From Clostridium sp. BJN0001 (GTDB taxonomy: Bacteria; Bacillota; Clostridia; Clostridiales; Clostridiaceae), in the NCBI RefSeq assembly GCF_022869825.1, contig NZ_CP094971.1, positions 311,501 to 375,500 on the forward strand: a stretch of 64,000 nt of DNA. Direction: 5' to 3'. Under the pieces are notes generated by a model. The model ran no database searches. It saw only the letters and a program-made list of their open reading frames with translations, and was not told where the DNA came from. A program made the translations under genes and the position numbers. Positions within the stretch are counted from its first letter, which is position 1. Every line of letters begins with the position of its first letter. This document shows positions 10,537 to 18,631 of the stretch, piece by piece.

Positions 10537-12735
10537 ATGGAAATTAAAATAGCACTCGCAGGTAATCCAAACTGCGGAAAAACAACATTGTTTAATGCAC
10601 TTACAGGTTCAAATCAGTTTGTGGGAAACTGGCCTGGAGTAACAGTTGAGAAAAAAGAGGGAAGAATTAAAGGACATAAAGATGTTAAAGTTATGGATCT
10701 TCCCGGAATTTATTCATTATCACCTTATACATTAGAAGAAGTGGTTGCAAGAAACTATCTCATTTCTGAAAAACCTGATGCAATATTAAATATTGTAGAT
10801 GGAACAAATCTTGAAAGAAATCTTTACTTATCAACTCAGCTTATAGAACTTGGAATTCCAGTTGTAATGGCTGTTAACATGGCAGACATAGTGGAAAAAA
10901 GAGGAGACAAAATAAATATCTCATCTTTGAAGGACAAGCTTGGATGCGAGGTCGTTGAAATTTCAGCATTAAAAGGTACAGGAATTCAAAATGCAGTAGA
11001 TAAAATAATATCTGTAGCAGAAAATAAAAAGTATTCTGGTACTGTTCACAAATTTGCACCTAAAGTAGAAAAAATAATTGCAAATGTAGAGGACAAGCTT
11101 GGAAACAGTGTACTTGAAAATCAAAAAAGATTCTTTGCTATTAAATTATTAGAAAAAGATAATAAAATTAGTGAAATGATTGATATTAATCCTCCTGATG
11201 TATCAGCAGAAATAGGAATACTTGAAAATGAATTTGATGATGATACTGAAAGTATTATAACTAATGAAAGATATGAATATATATCATCAATTATAAATTC
11301 ATGCTTAAAAAAGACTAGAAAGCAAAAAATGAGTGCTTCAGATAAAATTGATAGAATAGTTACAAATAGATATTTGGCACTTCCTATTTTCGCACTTGTT
11401 ATGGTTCTTGTTTATTATGTATCAGTAACAACTGTTGGATCAGCAGCAAATGGCTGGGTTAATGATGGAGTATTTGCAGATGGATGGAACTTCCTTGGTA
11501 TAGAATCCCTTCACGTTTCATCAATACCAGATTTCGTAACTTACGTTTTAGAATCAATTGGATGTGCAGACTGGCTTTCTGGATTAATTATTGACGGAAT
11601 TGTTGGTGGAGTTGGTGCAGTGCTTGGATTTGTTCCACAGATGCTTGTATTATTCTTATTCCTTGCATTCTTAGAATCATGTGGATACATGGCAAGAGTT
11701 GCATTTATAATGGATAGATTCTTTAGAAAATTTGGTCTTTCAGGAAAATCATTCATACCTATGCTTATAGGAACTGGATGTGGTGTCCCTGGAATTATGG
11801 CATCAAGAACAATTGAGAATGACAGAGACAGAAAAATGACAATTATGACTACAACATTTATTCCTTGTGGAGCAAAGCTTCCAATAATCGCTCTTATAGC
11901 AGGAGCTTTATTTAATGGTGCATGGTGGGTAGCCCCAAGTGCTTATTTTGTAGGAATTATGGCAATTATTCTTTCAGGTATTATGTTAAAGAAAACTAAG
12001 ATGTTCAGTGGTGAACCTGCTCCATTTGTTATGGAACTTCCAGAATATCATATGCCAACAGTTTTAAATGTTTTGAGAAGCATGTGGGAAAGAGCTTACT
12101 CATTCATAAAAAAAGCAGGAACAATTATTCTTCTTTCAACTATTATATTATGGTTCTTAAAGAGTTTTGGATGGGTAGATGGACAGTTTGCAATGCTTGA
12201 TGAAATGCAGCTTGATCACAGTGTATTAGCTGTAATTGGAAATTATATAAGTGTAATATTTATTCCTCTTGGATTTGGAGATTGGAAGAGTGCAGTTGCA
12301 ACAGTAACAGGTCTTATAGCTAAAGAAAATGTTGTTGGTACATTCGGTATTTTATATGGATATGCAGAAGTTGCAGAAGATGGAACTGAGATATGGGCAA
12401 GCTTAGCTTCTAGCATGACAGCAATTGCAGCTTATTCATTCTTAGTATTTAACCTTTTATGTGCACCTTGCTTTGCAGCTATGGGAGCAATAAAAAGAGA
12501 AATGAATAGTCCAAAATGGTTCTTATTTGCAATAGGATATCAAACAGGATTTGCATATTTAGTATCATTATGTATCTATCAAATGGCAATGTTTATAACA
12601 ACTGGTACACTTGGAATTGGAACTATTGCAGGATTTGCAATAATAATATTCTTTGCTTACATGTTATTAAAACCTTATAAGGAAAGTGACAAGCTTGATG
12701 TTAATTTAAGCAGTGTAGCAGCTAATATGAAATAG
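10537..12735 (+). CDS. feoB: Ferrous iron transport protein B
   Basis: This is the Fe(II) permease of the inner membrane, 732 residues. The N-terminal G domain shows GNPNCGKTT (9-17, G1), the G2 threonine region NWPGVTVEKKEG, DLPG (54-57, G3) and NMAD (114-117, G4). A helical GDI-like spacer follows to about residue 260. The membrane part then carries the two Gate motifs, including SCGYMARVAFIMDR and GTGCGVPGIMASRTI with conserved Cys, and IPCGAKLP. Eight or so membrane helices run to the C terminus. It is cotranscribed with two feoA genes upstream and a small Cys-rich membrane protein downstream. Confidence 0.97.
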   Translation: MEIKIALAGNPNCGKTTLFNALTGSNQFVGNWPGVTVEKKEGRIKGHKDVKVMDLPGIYSLSPYTLEEVVARNYLISEKPDAILNIVDGTNLERNLYLSTQLIELGIPVVMAVNMADIVEKRGDKINISSLKDKLGCEVVEISALKGTGIQNAVDKIISVAENKKYSGTVHKFAPKVEKIIANVEDKLGNSVLENQKRFFAIKLLEKDNKISEMIDINPPDVSAEIGILENEFDDDTESIITNERYEYISSIINSCLKKTRKQKMSASDKIDRIVTNRYLALPIFALVMVLVYYVSVTTVGSAANGWVNDGVFADGWNFLGIESLHVSSIPDFVTYVLESIGCADWLSGLIIDGIVGGVGAVLGFVPQMLVLFLFLAFLESCGYMARVAFIMDRFFRKFGLSGKSFIPMLIGTGCGVPGIMASRTIENDRDRKMTIMTTTFIPCGAKLPIIALIAGALFNGAWWVAPSAYFVGIMAIILSGIMLKKTKMFSGEPAPFVMELPEYHMPTVLNVLRSMWERAYSFIKKAGTIILLSTIILWFLKSFGWVDGQFAMLDEMQLDHSVLAVIGNYISVIFIPLGFGDWKSAVATVTGLIAKENVVGTFGILYGYAEVAEDGTEIWASLASSMTAIAAYSFLVFNLLCAPCFAAMGAIKREMNSPKWFLFAIGYQTGFAYLVSLCIYQMAMFITTGTLGIGTIAGFAIIIFFAYMLLKPYKESDKLDVNLSSVAANMK

Positions 12736-12754
12736 AAATTAGGAGGTATAATTT

Positions 12755-12931
12755 ATGGGAACAGTTATCGTAGGGTTAATTATTTTAGGAGTCGTATTTC
12801 TTATAGTAAGAAAAATGGTTCATGATAAGAAAAATGGCAAGTCATCATGTGGATGCAATTGCGGTTCATGTGGTGGAAGTTGTGGAAGCAATATAAAAGA
12901 TCAAAGAAATAATATAGTTATTAAAAAATAA
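12755..12931 (+). CDS. FeoB-associated Cys-rich membrane protein
   Basis: This is a short gene of 58 codons beginning 19 bases after feoB with a perfect AGGAGG (12741-12746). The product has one N-terminal membrane helix (residues 3-18), a short basic segment, then a cluster CGCNCGSCGGSC (32-43) with five cysteines, and a polar tail. Small proteins of this layout regularly follow feoB in Firmicutes. They are proposed to bind or pass on iron in the manner of FeoC-like accessories. The exact role is unknown. Confidence 0.88.
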   Translation: MGTVIVGLIILGVVFLIVRKMVHDKKNGKSSCGCNCGSCGGSCGSNIKDQRNNIVIKK

Positions 12932-12982
12932 GCTTATTGAAAAACTCGCATCAAAGTTAGAGATAGGAGAATTAATTTTAAA

Positions 12983-13444
12983 ATGGAAAATCAGACATAT
13001 TTAAGGAAGAAGGCACATGATTCTAGAAATTACTGTAGGACGCAGATGCAGAAAAAGGCAGTTATTAGAAAGCTTCAGGAGAGAAAATATCGTATAACAA
13101 AACAAAGACTGATGCTTCTTGATATTGTTTTAGAAAATGAATGTGCAAACTGTAAAGAGATTTATTATAAAGCTGTAAAAGCAAATAAAAGTATTGGTAC
13201 AGCTACTGTATATCGTATGATGAGCGTTTTAGAAGAAATAGGAGCTATAAAGAGAAATAATATATATAAAATTGATTGCAGTATTGAACATAATATAGAG
13301 AATGCGTGTGTTGTGGAACTCGATGATGAAAACAAAATATGTTTATCAGCTAACAAGCTTAAAGAAGTTATCTCGCGAGGACTTAAAGTATGCGGATATA
13401 TAAATAGTGAGGAAATAAAAAGCGTAACTGTTCAAAAAGAGTAG
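12983..13444 (+). CDS. Fur-family protein lacking the canonical metal-binding motif
   Basis: This 153-residue protein has the N-terminal winged helix of the Fur family: RKLQERKYRITKQRLMLLDIV, then TATVYRMMSVLEEIGAIKRNN as recognition helix and wing. The dimerisation half is degenerate. Where Fur/Zur/PerR carry HHHHxxCxxC, this protein reads EHNIENACVVELDDEN, and the C-terminal CxxC pair is absent. It also has a basic, roughly 25-residue N-terminal extension. It follows the feo genes, so a role in iron homeostasis is plausible, but metal sensing through the usual sites is not. The ribosome binding site is AGGAGA, 12 bases before the ATG. Confidence 0.82.
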   Translation: MENQTYLRKKAHDSRNYCRTQMQKKAVIRKLQERKYRITKQRLMLLDIVLENECANCKEIYYKAVKANKSIGTATVYRMMSVLEEIGAIKRNNIYKIDCSIEHNIENACVVELDDENKICLSANKLKEVISRGLKVCGYINSEEIKSVTVQKE

Positions 13445-13494
13445 AGAGAAAATTTTATGATATGATCTATAGTATTTGCTTATTAGGAGGTTTA

Positions 13495-14067
13495 ATGATT
13501 GACTACCATGAAATAATTGAATGTATTATGAGTGCGCTTGATGCAAAAGATTCATATACAGCCTGTCATTCTCAAAGGGTAAGCGATATGGCGCTTGAAG
13601 TGTGCAGGCTATTAGAACTTAGTGAAGATGAAATTGAAAAGATACACATAGCAGCACATCTTCACGATATTGGGAAGATAGGTATAAAAGATGCTATTTT
13701 AAATAAAAATGGCAAGTTAAATGATGAGGAATGGGGCGAGATAAAAAAGCATCCTGAAATTGGAGCAAACATTTTAAGTAAATCTCATCATTTAAGAGAA
13801 GTTAAAGACATGGTTTTATGTCATCATGAAAGATTTGATGGGAATGGATATCCACTTAAGCTTAAAGGAAAAAACATTCCTTTAGGCTCAAGGATAATAG
13901 CAGTATGTGATTCAATAGATGCTATTACGTCAAATAGAAGTTATCGAAAAGCACATGATTTTTCATTTTGCTATAGAGAGATAGAAAAAAATATTGGTAT
14001 AATGTATGATCCATTAATAGGTGAATGCGTTTTGAGAAATTGGGAGAGAATTATTACTATAAAATAG
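13495..14067 (+). CDS. HD-GYP domain phosphodiesterase-like protein
   Basis: This stand-alone HD-GYP protein has 190 residues. The hallmark is complete: HSQRVSDMAL, then HLHDIGKIGI (the HD pair), ILNKNGKLNDEEW, IKKHPEIGANIL, and HHERFDGNGYP with GYP, then IPLGSRIIAVCDSIDAI. Such domains hydrolyse c-di-GMP or related cyclic dinucleotides; no sensory or receiver domain is attached. The frame is open from 13462, but AGGAGG at 13485-13490 favours the ATG at 13495, although the spacing of four bases is short. It is followed by a clear terminator. It may be cotranscribed with the Fur-like gene 50 bases upstream. Confidence 0.9.
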   Translation: MIDYHEIIECIMSALDAKDSYTACHSQRVSDMALEVCRLLELSEDEIEKIHIAAHLHDIGKIGIKDAILNKNGKLNDEEWGEIKKHPEIGANILSKSHHLREVKDMVLCHHERFDGNGYPLKLKGKNIPLGSRIIAVCDSIDAITSNRSYRKAHDFSFCYREIEKNIGIMYDPLIGECVLRNWERIITIK

Positions 14068-14071
14068 AAAA

Positions 14072-14118
14072 AATTCAGGTTTTATTCTTTAATTAAAAGG
14101 ATAAAGCCTGATTTTTTT
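14072..14118 (+). terminator. Rho-independent terminator after the HD-GYP gene
   Basis: Arms CAGGTTTTAT (14076-14085) and ATAAAGCCTG (14101-14110) pair with one G-U, followed by a run of seven T. Confidence 0.85.
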
Positions 14119-14187
14119 ATTTGTTATTTTATTATAAGTACCTTAAAATAATAAAGAATGAATATAAATAAAAGGGGGTGATGGTAA

Positions 14188-14982
14188 ATGAAGGCAAATC
14201 ATAATCATGATGGAGTATATAGAATAGATTATTATGCGTATATGTCACAAATAAGAGGTTTAAACAGCTCATATAAAGTGCTTTTTGGGTTTCTATCGCT
14301 TCTTTTCTGTATTATTTTAGATAATGTATATGTTTCACTTTCTGCAATCATAATAATGGGGTTTATTACTGTTTTTATTGGAAAACTCAATTTAAAAAAG
14401 TACATATTACTTCTTAAAATTCCATTTATATTTATGATTCTTGCAAGTATTACCGTAGCTATTTCAATATCTCATTATCCATATGGACAGTATAATTTAA
14501 ATTTTCATTTCTTTTATATTTACACGACAAATGAAAGCATATTAGATATGTTTTATCTTATACTAAAAGCATTTGGTGCAGTATCTTCAATGTATATGAT
14601 AACTTTATCAACTCCTGCATCTGAAATAATCTGTGTACTTAAAAAAATACACGTTCCAGAAATTATAATTGAACTTATGAATATGATATATAGGTTTATT
14701 TTTATACTTATGGATTCTCAAGGCAGAATGAAAAATGCAGCAGAATCAAGGCTTGGATATTCAACATTTAAAGCTGCACTTCATTCATTTGGAAATTCTC
14801 TTTCTAATCTTTTAATTGTATCTTTAAAAAAAGCAGATTCGTATTATATGGCAGCAGAGTCACGCTGTTATGATGGCACTATGCACTTTATTGAAGAGGA
14901 TAAGAGAGTTACAAGTTTAAATATAATACTTTTTTCAGTATATTTTATTTTTCTTATAGCGCTTAAAATATTTTTAAAGTAA
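14188..14982 (+). CDS. cbiQ: Cobalt ECF transporter, T component
   Basis: This is the energy-coupling transmembrane subunit of a cobalt transporter, 264 residues. Five or six hydrophobic helices are visible, for example the segments at residues 30-50, 55-75 and 80-100. The two cytoplasmic coupling motifs with A-R-G-like signature occur as AAESRLGY and AAESRCYDG, which contact the CbiO ATPase. The ATG follows AAAGGGGGTGATG. It is followed by cbiO after 12 bases. The substrate-binding parts CbiM and CbiN are encoded downstream behind a cobalamin riboswitch, so the usual MNQO order is rearranged here. Confidence 0.9.
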   Translation: MKANHNHDGVYRIDYYAYMSQIRGLNSSYKVLFGFLSLLFCIILDNVYVSLSAIIIMGFITVFIGKLNLKKYILLLKIPFIFMILASITVAISISHYPYGQYNLNFHFFYIYTTNESILDMFYLILKAFGAVSSMYMITLSTPASEIICVLKKIHVPEIIIELMNMIYRFIFILMDSQGRMKNAAESRLGYSTFKAALHSFGNSLSNLLIVSLKKADSYYMAAESRCYDGTMHFIEEDKRVTSLNIILFSVYFIFLIALKIFLK

Positions 14983-14994
14983 GGAGATGAATTT

Positions 14995-15822
14995 ATGGAC
15001 AATAAGGACATATATATATTAAGAGTTAAGGATTTATGTTATTCATATGATGAGGATAAAGATGTATTAAAAAACATTAATCTTAATATAAAAAAAGGTG
15101 AAAAGATAGCAGTAATGGGTTCAAATGGAGCAGGAAAATCCACATTCTTTTTGAATTTAAATGGTGTTTTAAGAAAATCTTCAGGGCAGATATTTTTTAA
15201 AGATAAAGAGATAACCAAAAAAGATGTTAATGAGCTTAGAAAAAATGTAGGAATAGTATTTCAAGATGCAGATAATCAGATAATTGCATCGACAGTTCTT
15301 GCAGAAGTTTCATTTGGACCTATGAATTTAAAACTTCCAAAAAATGAGGTAAAAAAAAGAGTAGACATGGCACTTTCTTATATGAATATAAGTGAATTTA
15401 AATTAAGACCGCCGCATTATTTAAGTGGAGGAGAAAAAAAGAAAGTTACTATTGCAGATATAATTGCTATGAAAAGTAAAGTCATTATATTTGATGAACC
15501 TACAGCATCACTTGATCCATTAAATGCACAGATGCTTGAAAATGTTCTATCAAAACTTGCAGATGAAGGGAAAACTCTTCTTATTTCAACACATGATGTT
15601 GATTTTGCATATAGATGGGCAGAAAGGATAGTTGTATTTAGTGATGGAAAAATAATTGCAGATGATACTCCTGTTAATATTTTTAAAAATAAGGATGTTA
15701 TTAAAGAAGCAAATTTAAAAAAGCCAATACTTTTAGATGTCTATGAGTCTCTTTTAGAAAAAAATATTGTTAAAGAGAATATTTATCCAAAGAATATAGA
15801 GGAATTTAAGGAGATGATATGA
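14995..15822 (+). CDS. cbiO: Cobalt ECF transporter, ATPase component
   Basis: This ABC ATPase of the ECF type has 275 residues. The Walker A motif GSNGAGKST lies at residues 42-50. The Q-loop is VFQDADNQ. The ECF-specific signature is LSGGEKKKV near 144, and Walker B VIIFDEPTA is near 163. The switch histidine is in STHDVDFA. It energises uptake together with CbiQ. The C-terminal extension of about 45 residues is typical of CbiO/EcfA. It begins with a good AGGAGATG ribosome binding site. Confidence 0.92.
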   Translation: MDNKDIYILRVKDLCYSYDEDKDVLKNINLNIKKGEKIAVMGSNGAGKSTFFLNLNGVLRKSSGQIFFKDKEITKKDVNELRKNVGIVFQDADNQIIASTVLAEVSFGPMNLKLPKNEVKKRVDMALSYMNISEFKLRPPHYLSGGEKKKVTIADIIAMKSKVIIFDEPTASLDPLNAQMLENVLSKLADEGKTLLISTHDVDFAYRWAERIVVFSDGKIIADDTPVNIFKNKDVIKEANLKKPILLDVYESLLEKNIVKENIYPKNIEEFKEMI

Positions 15823-15831
15823 AATAATTAA

Positions 15832-15861
15832 TTGACAATATTGAAGTTCTTATTATACAAT
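15832..15861 (+). promoter_or_regulatory. Promoter of the riboswitch-cbiMN unit
   Basis: TTGACA (15832-15837) and TACAAT (15856-15861) are spaced by 18 bases, with the cobalamin aptamer starting about 25 bases further on. This suggests cbiMN can be transcribed separately from cbiQO. Confidence 0.55.
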
Positions 15862-15889
15862 TAAAATCGTATAATTTAATAATATAGAG

Positions 15890-16190
15890 GGTGCCTGTGA
15901 AAAAAAATTTTTTACAGGATAATAGGGAAAAAGGTGAAATTCCTTTACGGTCCCGCCGCTGTGTAAGTGTAGCTTATTTTTGATGCCACTGAAATTAATA
16001 TATTTTGGGAAGGCTATTTAAGTGCATGATACTTGAGTCAGAAGACCTGCCCACTATAGCGCATGATTTTAAGTTACGAGCGATGACTTAAATATCAAAG
16101 AAACCTTTTAAAAGAAAATTTTTAGGGGGTTATTTTGTAATGCCAGTTTAATGAGTGGGAATCATTAGATTTATGGCATTATTTTATTTT
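15890..16190 (+). ncRNA. Cobalamin riboswitch with terminator platform
   Basis: The leader shows the conserved cobalamin aptamer blocks in order: GGTGAAATTCC with CGGTCCCGCCGCTGT, GATGCCACTG, GGGAAGGC, and the B12 box AGTCAGAAGACCTGCC (near 16037-16052). Downstream, TAATGCCA (16138-16145) pairs with TGGCATTA (16174-16181). A nested TAATGA/TCATTA stem and the tract TTTTATTTT complete an intrinsic terminator just before the cbiM ribosome binding site. High cobalamin should therefore stop transcription of cobalt uptake genes. Confidence 0.95.
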
Positions 16191-16204
16191 AAGGGGGAAT
16201 AAAA

Positions 16205-16951
16205 ATGGAAAAAAATAAAAAACTATTAAGGTTTTTAACCGCTCTTATTATCTCATTTTCAGTAATTCCATCAGCTTATGGAATGCATATCATGGAAGGA
16301 TACCTTCAGCCCAAATTTTGTGTATTATGGGGAGTTATCTGTATACCTTTTTTAATTGCAGGATTTGTATCATTAAAAAAGACACTTAAAACAGATAGAA
16401 AATCTATAATACTTATTGCGATGGCAGGTGCATTTATTTTTGTACTTTCATCTCTTAAGATACCATCTGTAACAGGAAGCTGTTCACATATGACAGGAAC
16501 AGGACTTGGAGCACTTTTATTTGGACCATTTGCAGTAAGCATACTCGGAATTATCGTACTTATTTTTCAGGCAATTATGCTTGCCCATGGTGGAATAACA
16601 ACACTTGGAGCAAATACTTTTTCAATGGCAATTGCAGGACCGATATTATCTTATGTATTATATATTTTATTAAAAAAAGTAAAAGTAAACAGAAAAGTAT
16701 CAATATTTATAGCAGCAGCTTTAGGTGATCTTTTTACTTACTGCGTAACAAGTTTTCAATTAGCGATAGCTTATCCATCTCAAAATGGAGGAGTTTTAGC
16801 ATCTGTTTTTAAGTTCTTAGGAGTTTTTGCACCTACACAAGTTCCACTTGCAATTATAGAAGGAATACTAACAGTAATTATAATTATAGGACTTGAAACA
16901 TACGCAAAATCTGAACTTTCAGCTATTGGGTTTTTAAAGGGGGAGAAATAG
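16205..16951 (+). CDS. cbiM: Cobalt ECF transporter, substrate-binding membrane protein
   Basis: This is the metal-specific S component, 248 residues. A cleavable signal peptide ends at SAYG, leaving the mature N terminus MHIMEGYLQP, whose Met-His pair is the known cobalt ligand region of CbiM/NikM. The core has about six further helices, with a conserved SCSHMTGTGLG stretch and LAHGGITTLGANTFSMAIAGP, the latter carrying a metal-binding His. It starts directly behind the cobalamin riboswitch terminator (AAGGGGGA ribosome binding site), so it is the regulated gene. Cobalt is preferred over nickel because of the riboswitch and the CbiN partner. Confidence 0.95.
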   Translation: MEKNKKLLRFLTALIISFSVIPSAYGMHIMEGYLQPKFCVLWGVICIPFLIAGFVSLKKTLKTDRKSIILIAMAGAFIFVLSSLKIPSVTGSCSHMTGTGLGALLFGPFAVSILGIIVLIFQAIMLAHGGITTLGANTFSMAIAGPILSYVLYILLKKVKVNRKVSIFIAAALGDLFTYCVTSFQLAIAYPSQNGGVLASVFKFLGVFAPTQVPLAIIEGILTVIIIIGLETYAKSELSAIGFLKGEK

Positions 16952-17293
16952 ATGAGTAAGAATAAGAAGACAGTAATAACATTATTAATACTTGTAGTGC
17001 TTATAGCTATGGTGCCTCTTTTCACATTAAAAGGAGCAGAATTCTCAGGCTCTGATGATGCAGGAAGTGAAATGATAGAAGAAATAAAAGGCGACAAATA
17101 TGAACCTTGGTTTACACCAGTTTTTGAAAAAGCTATAAACGGAGAACTTCCAGGAGAAGTTGAAAGTCTTTTATTCTGCATTCAGACAGGAATAGGAGTT
17201 GGAGTGTTTTCATTCTTTATGGGAAGATTCGTTGAGAGAAAGAAATGGACAGACCTTGCAAATGACAAAGCACAAAGGACAAAGGACAAATAA
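16952..17293 (+). CDS. cbiN: Cobalt transport protein, CbiN (tail encoded by repeat)
   Basis: This small two-helix subunit supports CbiM metal loading, 113 residues. The first helix is at about 7-25, an extracytoplasmic loop contains DDAGSEMIEEI and YEPWFTPVFE, and the second helix lies at about 82-97, ending MGRFVERKK. The start codon directly follows the cbiM stop. The last 14 or so residues (TDLANDKAQRTKDK) are encoded by the terminal units of the dispersed repeat (AATGACAAAGCACAAAGG...). The natural C terminus has therefore been extended by, or lost into, the repeat. Function is probably unaffected because the helices are complete. Confidence 0.9.
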   Translation: MSKNKKTVITLLILVVLIAMVPLFTLKGAEFSGSDDAGSEMIEEIKGDKYEPWFTPVFEKAINGELPGEVESLLFCIQTGIGVGVFSFFMGRFVERKKWTDLANDKAQRTKDK

Positions 17294-17417
17294 AAGGACA
17301 AAGGACAAATGACAAATGACAAAGATGGTTGTTTCTGCTCAAAATCGCAGAAACCTAAATTAATATAAAAATTGACAATTGTGGAAGTTTCTGCTTGAGC
17401 GCAGAAACTTGAATATA
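17255..17417 (+). repeat. Dispersed palindromic repeat, left half, overlapping cbiN end
   Basis: Terminal units (AATGACAAAGCACAAAGGAC and more, 17262-17322) are followed by H1 with loop TCAAAATC (17331-17354), ATTGACAATT, and a second H1 with loop TTGAGC (17387-17408). H2, H3, H4 and the right terminus are missing. The first bases are inside the cbiN reading frame. Confidence 0.85.
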
Positions 17418-17420
17418 TGA

Positions 17421-17456
17421 GGGGCTGTTGCACTAAAAAATTAGTGCGATAGCTCC
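17421..17456 (-). terminator. Hairpin between convergent cbiN and HTH gene
   Basis: GCTGTTGCACTAA (17424-17436) pairs with TTAGTGCGATAGC (17441-17453), allowing two G-U pairs. The hairpin directly follows the stop of the minus-strand HTH gene and probably ends its transcript. No long T-run follows on either strand. Confidence 0.55.
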
Positions 17457-17462
17457 TTACTC

Positions 17463-17711
17463 TTATTTGTTAGGATTTGGAGGTAATATAGTTGGTTCGT
17501 TATAACCTAATTCTACCAAAGCAGATTTTGCTTCTGCAAGTTCTGCTTTTAAATTAGAAACAGTTCTTCTAAAGTCTACTTCTTTTATTGCATTACTAAT
17601 AGTTGACTGAGAAACTTTCATTAATACTCCAATAGCAGTCATACTATAGTTCATTTCTTTATTAAGTATGTAAGCCATTAATTTATGTTGATCTGTTAGT
17701 TTTGATTTCAT
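17463..17711 (-). CDS. Small helix-turn-helix protein
   Basis: This 82-residue protein has an N-terminal helix-turn-helix (HKLMAYILNKEMNYSMTAIGVLMKVSQSTISNAIKEV, residues about 9-45) and a short helical tail with possible coiled-coil character (VSNLKAELAEAKSALVEL). It resembles transposase-type or phage-type HTH domains, but I do not recognise a named family. AAAGGAG precedes the ATG. A 39-base palindrome lies 32 bases upstream of its start and is a likely operator, so autoregulation is plausible. It may be a free-standing regulator or a remnant of a mobile element. Confidence 0.65.
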   Translation of the reverse strand: MKSKLTDQHKLMAYILNKEMNYSMTAIGVLMKVSQSTISNAIKEVDFRRTVSNLKAELAEAKSALVELGYNEPTILPPNPNK

Positions 17712-17742
17712 AGCTAAAAGCTCCTTTTTTAAAAAATTATTT

Positions 17743-17781
17743 ATAAATATTTGATATTATCGAATAATATTAAATATTTAT
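17743..17781. promoter_or_regulatory. 39-base palindrome upstream of the HTH gene
   Basis: Arms ATAAATATTTGATATTAT (17743-17760) and ATAATATTAAATATTTAT (17764-17781) are complementary except for one position, around a CGA centre. The site lies in the promoter region of the minus-strand HTH gene. It may be its operator. Confidence 0.5.
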
Positions 17782-18072
17782 GTCTGATTCAATTATATAA
17801 CAAATAAACGGAAAGTCAATTATTAATATATTATTTTTTATTTCTAAAGGATATATTATACAAAGTGAGCTATTGGTATGTTCATTTTTTATATATTTAT
17901 TTGATTTATATATAAAAAATACACTTATAAAAAATAAGAATACTTTAATAAAGCATCGTTAATTATAAAAAAGAATATAAAAAATTACAAAATGAATATA
18001 GTGATTTAAAATTAGAGGTTGCTGTTTTACGAGATTTATTATTTAATTTGTTTATTTTATTTAAATATTTGG

Positions 18073-18212
18073 TATAATATAAATAAGAAAAGCTTAGTAA
18101 CTGCGAATTACTAAGCTAATCCTAGAACGTTTTTAGTTTTAGGGCCATTAGATTTATTTAATTTATATTAGAAAATAGACACTACATTTTGTTTGATGGG
18201 GTGTCTTTTTAC
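18073..18212 (+). ncRNA. Candidate small RNA with own promoter and terminator
   Basis: A TATAAT (18073-18078) with a weak TTGTTT upstream precedes a stem AGCTTAGTAA/TTACTAAGCT (about 18091-18116). After a linker, a second hairpin AGACAC...GTGTCT is followed by TTTTT (ending near 18212). The transcript would be about 130 bases and has no convincing reading frame. The stretch 17780-18070 upstream holds no gene. A start-less open frame there encodes EYKKLQNEYSDLKLEVAVL, possibly a coiled-coil gene remnant. Confidence 0.4.
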
Positions 18213-18267
18213 GTTGCCTTAAAATTTATTTTAAAACCTTTTATGTTAAATTATAGGTTAAATTCAC

Positions 18268-18473
18268 AATATTGTGAATTGACAATCCAAAGGACAAAGG
18301 ACAATTGTGGATGTTTCTGCTCAAAATCGCAGAAACTTTATATTTAGCTTTCGCTTCAGGCGAAAGCTTTATTTTTTTGCGAGAATCGCAAAAAAACATA
18401 CAATGAAATTCCTGCGGAATTTCCACCACATTTGTCATTTGTCCTTTGAAAGTTTGTCATTTGTAGTTGTCCT
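18268..18473 (+). repeat. Dispersed palindromic repeat interrupted by IS110 copy 1
   Basis: H1 with loop TCAAAATC (18313-18336), H2 (about 18346-18368), H3 TTTTGCG-AGAAT-CGCAAAA, and H4 GAAATTCC-TGC-GGAATTTC (about 18405-18423) are followed by right terminal units TTTGTCATTTGTCCTTTG and TTGTAGTTGTCCT. The IS110 element starts immediately after the last CT. The rest of the terminus (TTAACAATTTGTCATTT) continues at 20301. Compare the uninterrupted copy near 32600-32660, which reads through the same junction. Confidence 0.85.
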
Positions 18474-18631
18474 CGTATAATAGGTTTGTAATAAGAAATT
18501 TTCTTATTATAAACCTATTTTTATTATATAGAATAAAGAAAGTGTCTTTTTTCCTATGGGAGTTCTCCCGATATTTTGTTACTCATTCTTATCTGCTTTC
18601 TAAATCTATATTTCAAAAAAATATTTATAAA

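Noticed and set aside
17424..17453. End of an insertion sequence (GGGGCTGTTGCA-like)
   Set aside because: The sequence resembles some IS ends, but there is no partner end and the two arms form a simple hairpin right at the HTH gene stop; a terminator is simpler.
18241..18438. Minus-strand frames across the dispersed repeats (also at 9092, 17182, 53752, 63414)
   Set aside because: The same translated words (CHLSFVLCHL and similar) recur only because the repeat recurs; stems and loops break the frame in other copies.
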